A DNA stretch of 64,000 nucleotides from contig NZ_JAPCZF010000006.1 in assembly GCF_025938095.1 (NCBI RefSeq), positions 124,001-188,000 of the forward strand, written 5' to 3'. The notes below the pieces were generated by a model, which worked only from the letters and a program-made list of their open reading frames with translations, had not been told where the DNA came from and made no database searches. The stretch is from Novosphingobium sp. JCM 18896. GTDB lineage: Bacteria > Pseudomonadota > Alphaproteobacteria > Sphingomonadales > Sphingomonadaceae. Position numbers and translations under genes: made by a program. Each line of letters begins with the position of its first letter. Position 1 is the stretch's first letter. Of this stretch, positions 57,710-64,000 are shown piece by piece.

Positions 57710-58360
57710 GTGCCGCTTCCGTTCACTGCCGTCATCTTCGACTTCGGCGGCGTCATCACCGCCAGCCCCTTCGAGGGCTTCACACGCCTCGAAGCCGAGC
57801 GCGGCCTGCCCGCGGGGCTGATCCGCCGGGTCAATGCCACCAATCCCGACGACAACGCCTGGGCGCGGCTCGAACGCTCCGAAATCGACACCGCCGCGTT
57901 CGACACGCTCTTCGCCGCGGAAAGCGAGGCGCTGGGTCACCGGCTGTCGGGGTGTGCGGTACTCTCGGTGATCGCCGGTGCCGTCCGGCCCGAAATGGTC
58001 GCGGCGCTCGGCAAGCTCCGCGCTGCCGGCTATCGCCTCGGCTGCATCACCAACAACGTGCTGTCCGAAGAGAGCCAGCCCGGTGCAGCGCTGAAGCCGG
58101 CCTATGCCGAGGCCCTGGGCCATTTCGAGCAGGTGATCGAAAGCGCGCGGGTCGGCCTGCGCAAGCCCGATCCGCGGATCTATGCGCTGATGTGCGAAAG
58201 GCTGGGTGTCGCGCCCGAGACCTGCGTCTATCTCGACGACCTCGGCATCAACTGCAAACCGGCGGCCATGCTCGGCATGCACGCGATCAAGGTTACCAGT
58301 GGCGCGCAGGCGCTGGCCGACCTGGAAGTCGCGCTGGGACTGGACCTGACCGGAGACTAG
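57710..58360 (+). CDS. HAD-family hydrolase (haloacid dehalogenase-like phosphatase)
   Basis: This 216-residue HAD-IA protein has the nucleophile Asp in FDFGGVIT (motif 1), a Thr/Asn segment GCITNNVLSEES (motif 2), Lys in GLRKPDPRIYALMCERL and the acidic motif VYLDDLGINCKPAAMLGM. The latter resemble the acyl-CoA dehydrogenase-linked or epoxide-hydrolase N-terminal subgroup of HAD proteins. The substrate is unassigned. The GTG at 57710 is chosen from the family start; longer in-frame starts would overlap the usp promoter region. The 3' end overlaps the convergent gene by 4 nt. Confidence 0.82.
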   Translation: MPLPFTAVIFDFGGVITASPFEGFTRLEAERGLPAGLIRRVNATNPDDNAWARLERSEIDTAAFDTLFAAESEALGHRLSGCAVLSVIAGAVRPEMVAALGKLRAAGYRLGCITNNVLSEESQPGAALKPAYAEALGHFEQVIESARVGLRKPDPRIYALMCERLGVAPETCVYLDDLGINCKPAAMLGMHAIKVTSGAQALADLEVALGLDLTGD

Positions 58361-58599
58361 GCCTGCGAGGGCAGCGGATAGGGCCGGCCATCGAGTTCGG
58401 CCGCATAGGACGCGCATTCGGGCCAGAACACGAGCCCGTCCGGCGTCCGCTCGATCGTCGCCGGTTGCGGCTGAGTCAGCGAATGGCAGGTCAGCACGAG
58501 CACCGATCCCACGGGCACGCGAATCTCGTCGCACCACATCTCGATGCGCACGACCATCGGGTCGGATCCCGCATTCTGGAAACGATAGGTACCTGTCAT
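58357..58599 (-). CDS. Hypothetical protein
   Basis: This 80-residue beta-rich protein opens MTGTYRFQNAGSDPMVVRIEMWCDEIRVPVGSVLVLTCHS and ends YPLPSQA. I recognise no family. The AAGGCG ribosome site before ATG 58599 supports this start; a frame open further upstream to 58866 has Arg/Ser-rich composition and is likely non-coding. Three cysteines are present. It overlaps the HAD gene by 4 nt in convergent orientation. Confidence 0.55.
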   Translation of the reverse strand: MTGTYRFQNAGSDPMVVRIEMWCDEIRVPVGSVLVLTCHSLTQPQPATIERTPDGLVFWPECASYAAELDGRPYPLPSQA

Positions 58600-58875
58600 G
58601 ACGCCTTGCCGGAGCCTCGCGGAGCCGATCACATCGTGTGTCGCTACCGAGCGAGCTGTCAGATAGGCGGGGCCGGATAGCTTGGGAATATCGTAGTTCT
58701 GCGTCAGACCTTGGTCGCAGGCGCTGCATCGGCGGTCGACCGGCCGAGAATTCACGCGCGAATGCGTTCGCGTAGTGCGCCGCGATGCGCTAGGGCGGTC
58801 GCGCAGGCCATACTGGCCTGCTCGCGGCAGACAGACGATCGTGCTCCCGCTCAAGTCCGGGAGCATTTCGTAAGC

Positions 58876-59643
58876 ATGATTCCCCCTCCCCTCCCGCTTG
58901 CGCGCGTATCACCCACGAAGGGCGCGAGCGACGACGCGGTTTGCGCCGGCAAGGCCCTGCTACTCGACGACGGCGAATGCATCGGCCGCGCGCGGGTGCC
59001 CGGCGGGATCGAGCTGCGCCTCATCCGCCATGACGACGAGTTCTCGATCGTGCTCGAGGACAACGAGTTGATGAGCACACGCGTCAGCGCATCCGAGATC
59101 GCGCTCGCGACGATGACCCATGCCCGGTTGGGCGCGCGAACCGCGTCGGAATGGCTGATCGGCGGCTATGGCATGGGCTTCACCCTGCGCGCCGCGCTGG
59201 CCGCGCTCGACGCCGATGCTTGCGTCACCGTGGCCGAGCTGGTCCCCGAAATCATTCAATGGGCGCGCGGCCCGATGCAGGCCGTGACCGCCGGCTGCCT
59301 CGACGACGCGCGGGTGATGCTCGTCGACGAAGACGTCGCCACGCTGATCAACGCCGCGATCGACAGCTACGACGCCATCCTGCTCGACGTCGACAATGGG
59401 CCCGAGGGTCTGACCCGCGCGCAAAACGACTATCTCTATTCGCCGAGCGGGCTCGAGGCGGCCAGCCGCGCGCTCAAGCACGACGGCATCCTCGCCGTCT
59501 GGTCGGCCGAACCCGACGCGCATTTTCCCGCGAAACTGCGCGATGCCGGCTTCGATGTCGCCGAGGTCGAGGTGAACGACGGACACAAGGACGATGCCGA
59601 CATCCACGTCCTGTGGTTCGCCCGGAAGCGCGCCGAAGCCTAG
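58876..59643 (+). CDS. Spermidine synthase-like (aminopropyltransferase fold) protein
   Basis: This 255-residue protein has a Rossmann methyltransferase-like fold with LIGGYGMGFTLRAAL as the nucleotide motif and TVAELVPEIIQWARG after it. ILLDVDNGPEGLT aligns with the catalytic Asp region of polyamine synthases, and SRALKHDGILAVWSAEPDAHFPAKL follows. The gatekeeping loop differs from authentic SpeE, so it may be one of the many spermidine synthase-like proteins of unknown substrate. The ATG at 58876 is chosen because upstream residues are Arg/Ala-rich. Confidence 0.72.
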   Translation: MIPPPLPLARVSPTKGASDDAVCAGKALLLDDGECIGRARVPGGIELRLIRHDDEFSIVLEDNELMSTRVSASEIALATMTHARLGARTASEWLIGGYGMGFTLRAALAALDADACVTVAELVPEIIQWARGPMQAVTAGCLDDARVMLVDEDVATLINAAIDSYDAILLDVDNGPEGLTRAQNDYLYSPSGLEAASRALKHDGILAVWSAEPDAHFPAKLRDAGFDVAEVEVNDGHKDDADIHVLWFARKRAEA

Positions 59644-59758
59644 GCTGCCTCGGTTCGGTTGTGCCGATCTGCGCCAGATGGGCCATCGACACCCTCCCCG
59701 GTCGTGACCGCCGGAGAGGATGCCGATGTTCTCAGGACCGTCCGATTAGGGGGATCGT

Positions 59759-60421
59759 TCAGTCCCGAGGAATCTGCCAGCGGATCGCGCTGGTATAGGT
59801 CGAAGGCACGCGCTTGCCTTCACCATCGGTCGCTGGCTCGAACTGCGCGCGACGCGAAACCTTTTCGCAGGTTGCCTGGTCCAGCCCCGGATGACCGCTG
59901 CTCGCGATCACCGTGCAGTTCTGCACCCGACCATTGGCATCGATTGCCAAGGTGAAGCGCGTGGTACCCTGATTGCCTTCGCGCAGATCGCGCGACGGAT
60001 AGTCATTCGTGGTCGCCCAGCCGCCCGGCGCGTTGCGCGGCTTGGCGGCGCGCGGAGTGAACGTCTGCGTCGGCGACGGCTGGGGCAGCGGATCGGCATG
60101 AGGTGCCGGGATGAAGTCGGGAAGCGGCTGCAGCGGAACCGGATCTGCCGGAATTTGGCGCGGCGTCAGGACCACGTCGGGCACCTGCGTTCTCGATTCG
60201 ATTATGGGCTTCTCGATCGTCTGGTCGGGCGGTGAAGGCGGAACCGGGATCGGCGTGAGCGGAATCTGCGCGGCCTCGGTCCGCGGGGGCGGCGGGCGGT
60301 CGAAGAACTTGACGGTGAAACCGTTGATCAGCGCGACGATCGCAGCCCCCTGGATCAGGGCCACGACAGCCGTCGCTACGGCCCGCTGGTTTCCTCCAGC
60401 CCTGTGGTCGGTATAGGCCAT
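59759..60421 (-). CDS. TonB-type energy transducer
   Basis: This 220-residue protein has one N-terminal transmembrane helix (VATAVVALIQGAAIVALINGF). A long proline-rich periplasmic spacer (PPPPRTEAAQIPLTPIPVPPSPP) is followed by a C-terminal TonB domain (YPSRDLREGNQGTTRFTLAIDANGRVQNCTVIASSGHPGLDQATCEKV). It couples proton-motive force from ExbBD to outer-membrane receptors, though no exb genes are adjacent. ATG 60421 has GAGAGGAG upstream. An AT-rich promoter lies at 60430-60600. Confidence 0.9.
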   Translation of the reverse strand: MAYTDHRAGGNQRAVATAVVALIQGAAIVALINGFTVKFFDRPPPPRTEAAQIPLTPIPVPPSPPDQTIEKPIIESRTQVPDVVLTPRQIPADPVPLQPLPDFIPAPHADPLPQPSPTQTFTPRAAKPRNAPGGWATTNDYPSRDLREGNQGTTRFTLAIDANGRVQNCTVIASSGHPGLDQATCEKVSRRAQFEPATDGEGKRVPSTYTSAIRWQIPRD

Positions 60422-60603
60422 GGCACTCCTCTCTTTTTCGCCCCCCAAGGCCAATACTTGGGAGACCGTTTTGAGGAGCCAAATTTATCAGGATAGTTTC
60501 ATCTGAAAACAAATTTATACTAAACAGAACAAGTATAAAATCTAAGCTAACTGAGTAAATTATAGGCAGGCTCAGTATTCGTCCCGAAAGGACACAGCCA
60601 AAC

Positions 60604-62100
60604 CTAGCGGACGGCCGCCAGGGCCTTCTGCCGGCGCCGCTGGACCGAACTGCCCAGGCCGATCGCCTCGCGGTACTTGGCCACGGTGCGGCGGGCGAGA
60701 TCGAAGCCCTTCTCGCGCAGCAGGTCCACCAGCGCGTCGTCGGAGAGGATCGCCTTGGCATCCTCGGCATCGATCAGCGAGCGGATCGCCGCCTTGACCG
60801 CCTGGGCCGAAACCGCCCCTTCGCCATCGGCCGCGGCGACGCCCGAGGTGAAGAAGTACTTGAGCTCGAACAGCCCGCGCTCGCACTGGAGATACTTGTT
60901 CGAGGTGACGCGGCTCACGGTCGATTCGTGCATGCCGATCGTCTCGGCCACGGCGCGCAGGGTCAGCGGCTTCAGGTGCGAGACGCCATGCCGGAAGAAG
61001 CCGTCCTGCTGGCGCACGATTTCGGCCGCGACCTTGAGGATCGTCTTCTGGCGCTGGTCGAGCGCCTTGATCAGCCAGTTGGCGTCGGCCAGCTTTTCCG
61101 ACAGCCAGCCCTTCGACGGCTTATCGGTGCACGAGCCCTTGAGCTCGACGTAGTAGGAGCGGTTGACGATCAGCCGCGGCAGGGTCGCCTGGTTCAGCGC
61201 GATGTCCCAGCCGCCGTCGGCGCGCGCGGTGATCAGGATGTCGGGGGTGACCGGCGCCCCGACCCCGCCGCCGAAACGCAGGCCCGGCTTGGGGTCGTAG
61301 CCCTTGAGCTCGGACAGCATGTCGGCGAAGTCCTCGTCGTCGACACTGCAGATGCGCTTGAGCCGCGCGAAATCGCCGCGCGCGACGAGATCGAGATTGT
61401 CGATCAACCGCGCCATCGCCGGATCGTAGCGATCTGCCTCCTGCGCCTGGAGCGCGATGCATTCGCCGAGCGAACGTGCGCCGACGCCGGTGGGATCGAG
61501 CGTCTGGACCAGCGCCAGCCCTTCCTCGACTTCGGCGAGCGCCAGGCCGAGATCCTCGGCCACGTCGCGCAGGGATACCGGCAGGTAGCCCGCATCGTCG
61601 AGTTGGCCGATCAGGTACCGCGCGATCGCAGCGCTGCGCGGATCGTCGGTCGCCGTTCCGATCTGCGCCTCGAGATGCTCGGCCAGGGTCTCCTCGCCGC
61701 CACCGCGCTCTTCGATCGACGGGCCTTCCTCGCCCATGGTGAAGCGGCTGTCGCCGCCCCAATCGCCGCTATCGAAATCACCGGTGTCGCGATCGCGATC
61801 GAGCGTCGTCGGGTCGATGTCGAGCGGCCGGTCGTCGGCAGCCCGCCCCTCGCCGATCAGCGCATCGACCGGCGAGCTTTCGAGGCTGGTGCGACGAGCT
61901 TCCTCAGGAATTTCGACCGCTTCGGCCGCCGGTGGTGCCACCTCGCCCAGGTCGAGCAGCGGATTGGCCTCGAGCGCCTCGCCGATGAAGGTCTCGATCT
62001 CGAGATTGGACAGCGCCAGCAGCTTGATCGCCTGCTGAAGCTGCGGCGTCATGACCAGCGACTGGGTCTGACGTAGATCTAGGCGGGGCCCCAACGCCAT
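60604..62100 (-). CDS. rpoN: RNA polymerase sigma-54 factor
   Basis: This 498-residue factor has region I, which binds activators (LDLRQTQSLVMTPQLQQAIKLLALSNLEIETFI), a long acidic region II, the core-binding region, a helix-turn-helix (TLRAVAETIGMHESTVSRVTSNKYLQ) and the RpoN box ARRTVAKYREAIGLGS near the C-terminus. It lies downstream of lptB on the same strand, the classical order. The usual downstream hpf and ptsN genes are not seen; TonB follows instead. Confidence 0.96.
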   Translation of the reverse strand: MALGPRLDLRQTQSLVMTPQLQQAIKLLALSNLEIETFIGEALEANPLLDLGEVAPPAAEAVEIPEEARRTSLESSPVDALIGEGRAADDRPLDIDPTTLDRDRDTGDFDSGDWGGDSRFTMGEEGPSIEERGGGEETLAEHLEAQIGTATDDPRSAAIARYLIGQLDDAGYLPVSLRDVAEDLGLALAEVEEGLALVQTLDPTGVGARSLGECIALQAQEADRYDPAMARLIDNLDLVARGDFARLKRICSVDDEDFADMLSELKGYDPKPGLRFGGGVGAPVTPDILITARADGGWDIALNQATLPRLIVNRSYYVELKGSCTDKPSKGWLSEKLADANWLIKALDQRQKTILKVAAEIVRQQDGFFRHGVSHLKPLTLRAVAETIGMHESTVSRVTSNKYLQCERGLFELKYFFTSGVAAADGEGAVSAQAVKAAIRSLIDAEDAKAILSDDALVDLLREKGFDLARRTVAKYREAIGLGSSVQRRRQKALAAVR

Positions 62101-62107
62101 AGATCAG

Positions 62108-62204
62108 TGCTTCGGCAAGCTCAGCATGAGCGGGGGTGGAGCAATAACCGACATCCGCTCATCCCGAGCGGACATCCGCTCATCCTGAGCTTGTCGAAGG
62201 ATCA
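62108..62204. repeat. Repeat with inverted ends in the lptB-rpoN gap
   Basis: CTTCGGCAAGCTCAGCATGA near 62109 and the inverse TCATCCTGAGCTTGTCGAAG ending near 62200 form a near-palindrome with an internal duplicate CATCCGCTCATCC. CTTCGACAAGCTCAGGATGAG-type repeats are common in sphingomonads. The structure fills the short gap between the two genes. Confidence 0.65.
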
Positions 62205-62999
62205 CAACGTGAAATCCTCGCCCAGATAGAGCCGGCGCACGTTCTCGTCGGCGACCAGCGCCTCGGGCGATCCCGAGAACAGCACCTGGCCGCCATAGAC
62301 GATGCAGGCGCGATCGCAGATGTCGAGCGTCTCGCGGACGTTGTGATCGGTGATCAGCACGCCGATGCCGCGCGTCTTGAGATCGCGCACGAGATGGCGG
62401 ATGTCGGCGATCGACAAAGGATCGATACCGGCGAAGGGCTCGTCGAGCAGCATGATCGACGGCTTGGCCGCGAGCGCGCGGGCGATCTCGCAGCGGCGGC
62501 GCTCGCCGCCCGAAAGCGCCATGGCCGGGCTCGCGCGCAGCCGGGTCAGGCTGAACTCCTCGAGCAGGCGGTCGAGTTCCTGCGCGCGCACGGCCTTGTC
62601 GGGCTCGATCAGTTCGAGCACGCAGCCGATGTTCTCCTCGACCGTCATGCCGCGGAAGATCGAAGTTTCCTGCGGCAGATAGCCGAGGCCGAGCACGGCA
62701 CGGCGGTACATCGGCAGGCTGGTGATATCGACGCCGTCGAGCAGGATGCGCCCGGCATCGGGCTTCACCAGGCCCATCACCGAATAGAAGCAGGTGGTCT
62801 TGCCGGCACCGTTGGGGCCGAGCAGGCCGAGCACTTCGCCGCGCGCCACCGACAGCGAGATGTCGGTCAACACCGCGCGCTTGTCATAGCTCTTGGCGAT
62901 CGACACCACTTCGAGCCCGCCCTGCGGGATCGGCGGTGCCGCGCTGTCGTTCTGTCCTGCCACCTCGGGCGAGGCCGTCTGCGTCATGATGTCGGTCAT
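62202..62999 (-). CDS. lptB: LPS export ABC transporter ATP-binding protein LptB
   Basis: This 265-residue ABC ATPase has Walker A GPNGAGKTTCFYS, signature LSGGERRRCEIARAL, Walker B IMLLDEPFAGID and the H-loop DHNVRETLDI. It powers LPS extraction by LptFGC across the inner membrane. A 30-residue N-terminal extension, TQTASPEVAGQND, precedes the core. It is followed by rpoN after a repeat. Upstream is a divergent small membrane gene, not lptC/lptA as in many genomes. Confidence 0.93.
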   Translation of the reverse strand: MTDIMTQTASPEVAGQNDSAAPPIPQGGLEVVSIAKSYDKRAVLTDISLSVARGEVLGLLGPNGAGKTTCFYSVMGLVKPDAGRILLDGVDITSLPMYRRAVLGLGYLPQETSIFRGMTVEENIGCVLELIEPDKAVRAQELDRLLEEFSLTRLRASPAMALSGGERRRCEIARALAAKPSIMLLDEPFAGIDPLSIADIRHLVRDLKTRGIGVLITDHNVRETLDICDRACIVYGGQVLFSGSPEALVADENVRRLYLGEDFTL

Positions 63000-63182
63000 G
63001 TCCTGCGCGATGTAGGGGGCGGCGGGATGATGGGCAAGCGCCCTTTAACCACTTGGCAGGTTTTATGCATGGCAGATCGCCGCTCGGCATAGACGGGCTG
63101 GGGCGCGGCGTGGTTAACCCGCTTGATCGATCGACGATTCGATGATTTACTCCGCTTCCGATGTAATAAGAGAGGATTGGGA

Positions 63183-63578
63183 ATGGCGAAGGTGTGGCAG
63201 CGCGGTTTCATCGCGCCGCAGACGGAAGCCCGTCCGAACGAAGCCAAGTCGGTCGACTGGCGCCGCCGGATGAGCGACAACATCGCTTACGCCCTCCTCG
63301 TCTACACCGCCCTCCAGATCTTCGTGACGATGGGCGCGCTCAAGTCCGAAGGCGCCTCGCTGCTGCCCTACCTCGCGCTCGTCGTGCTGGTCGGCGCGAT
63401 CATTCCGGCCTGCCGCCGGTTCGAACGCCGCTGGAACCGCCTGACCGAAGAGCAGGCCCACGACCCCTCGATGGCCGGCTATTTCCGCCGCGATCGCCTG
63501 GCGCTGTGGGTCATGGCGATCGGCCTGCCTTTCGCGCTGACCGGCCTGTTCAAGCTGCTGGCCCTCACCTTCGCCTGA
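63183..63578 (+). CDS. Small integral membrane protein, unknown function
   Basis: This 131-residue protein has a soluble N-terminal segment (WQRGFIAPQTEARPNEA) and three membrane helices (NIAYALLVYTALQIFVTMGAL, LLPYLALVVLVGAIIPAC and LALWVMAIGLPFALTGLFKLLAL). The helices are separated by a charged loop RFERRWNRLTEEQAHDP. No family is recognised. The ATG at 63183 follows AGAGGA. It is divergent from lptB, with the 63000-63182 gap holding the promoters. Confidence 0.7.
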   Translation: MAKVWQRGFIAPQTEARPNEAKSVDWRRRMSDNIAYALLVYTALQIFVTMGALKSEGASLLPYLALVVLVGAIIPACRRFERRWNRLTEEQAHDPSMAGYFRRDRLALWVMAIGLPFALTGLFKLLALTFA

Positions 63579-63693
63579 AACATCTGCCGAAATGACGGTC
63601 CGGCACCCGTGATCCCGGACGTTGCCCTTCCCGCCCGCGAGGACTAGAGCCGCCCCTTCACCCGCGCGACGTAAGCGTTTGAAGGAGTGCCCA

Positions 63694-64000
63694 ATGCTCA
63701 GCCTCGAAGCCGCCCAGGAACGCGCAGAGGCGCTGCTCCAGCGGGCGCGCAAGGCCGGCGCCGACGCCGCCGACGCGGTCTATTCGGCCGACGCTTCCGA
63801 AAGCATCCAGGTCCGCCTCGGCAAGCTCGAGGACGTCGAGCGCTCGGAGAGCGAGCACATTGGCCTGCGCGTGTTCATCGGCACGCGCTCGGCCTCGATC
63901 GGTTCGAGCGACATGGGCGACGCGGCGCTCGACGAACTGGCCGCGCGCGCGGTCGCCATGGCGCGTTCGGCACCCGAAGATCCCTATGCCGGGCTTGCCC
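63694..64000 (+). CDS. pmbA: TldE/PmbA metalloprotease family protein, N-terminal part (truncated by window edge)
   Basis: The first 102 residues (MLSLEAAQERAEALLQRARKAGADAADAVYSADASESIQVRLGKLEDVERSESEHIGLRVFIGTRSASIGSS) match the N-terminus of PmbA. This protein, with TldD, processes microcin B17 and the CcdA antitoxin in E. coli. A GAAGGAG ribosome site is 6 nt before the ATG. The catalytic His region is outside the window. Confidence 0.88.
   Translation, partial: MLSLEAAQERAEALLQRARKAGADAADAVYSADASESIQVRLGKLEDVERSESEHIGLRVFIGTRSASIGSSDMGDAALDELAARAVAMARSAPEDPYAGLA

Overview
The window is 64 kb of a GC-rich chromosome from an alphaproteobacterium. Gene content (RpoN next to LptB, CIRCE-controlled groESL, a globin-coupled chemotaxis receptor, glutathione-dependent formaldehyde detoxification, a CDC48-type ATPase, sphingomonad-style palindromic intergenic repeats) points to the Sphingomonadaceae, close to Novosphingobium or Sphingomonas. 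The genus is inferred from resemblance, not from a search. Almost everything looks like core chromosome. No prophage, IS element or CRISPR array is visible.

Layout. 0-4.4 kb: a truncated glycoside-hydrolase-like gene, then three enzymes of uronic-acid nucleotide sugars (ugd, galU, UDP-glucuronate 4-epimerase). 4.5-11.9 kb: a complete minus-strand curli-type amyloid operon in the order csgF, csgG, major curlin, two further curlin-repeat proteins, an accessory secreted protein, csgH and a fourth curlin-repeat protein. No csgE is visible. A palindrome-rich promoter region precedes csgF. 12.7-21 kb: a TetR/flavoprotein pair, an SRPBCC/ArsR pair, a GIY-YIG nuclease gene bracketed by inverted REP sequences, mobA, fghA-adhC, an RNB ribonuclease and tRNA-Cys. 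21-27 kb: a low-GC DUF gene beside the tRNA, small unknown genes, a soluble globin-coupled MCP, a nuclease, a PilZ protein and a membrane-anchored L7/L12-like domain. 27-36 kb: rpoC and rpoB. 36-46 kb: a Pro/Ala-rich membrane protein, a DUF2975/XRE operon, a frameshifted methyltransferase with divergent TetR, rplJ-rplL, a cytochrome c lipoprotein, a MATE pump and groES-groEL. 46-54 kb: an Asp/Asn hydroxylase-like protein, a class A beta-lactamase-like protein, an Ala-rich lipoprotein, polA-mscS and a second ArsR/SRPBCC pair. 54-64 kb: a CDC48-like ATPase, a candidate small RNA, a universal stress protein, a HAD hydrolase, a spermidine-synthase-like protein, TonB, rpoN, lptB, a membrane protein and the start of pmbA.

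Most notable are: (i) the multi-subunit curli operon with an Asn/Gly-rich curlin and two operator-like palindromes; (ii) the REP-bracketed GIY-YIG gene, which looks like a small mobile unit; (iii) a candidate trans-acting sRNA between the CDC48 and usp genes, with promoter, 5' hairpin, CU-rich single-stranded stretch, terminator and an upstream 16-bp perfect palindrome; (iv) separation and opposite orientation of rplJL and rpoBC. All functional calls are from reading sequence motifs. No database search was run.
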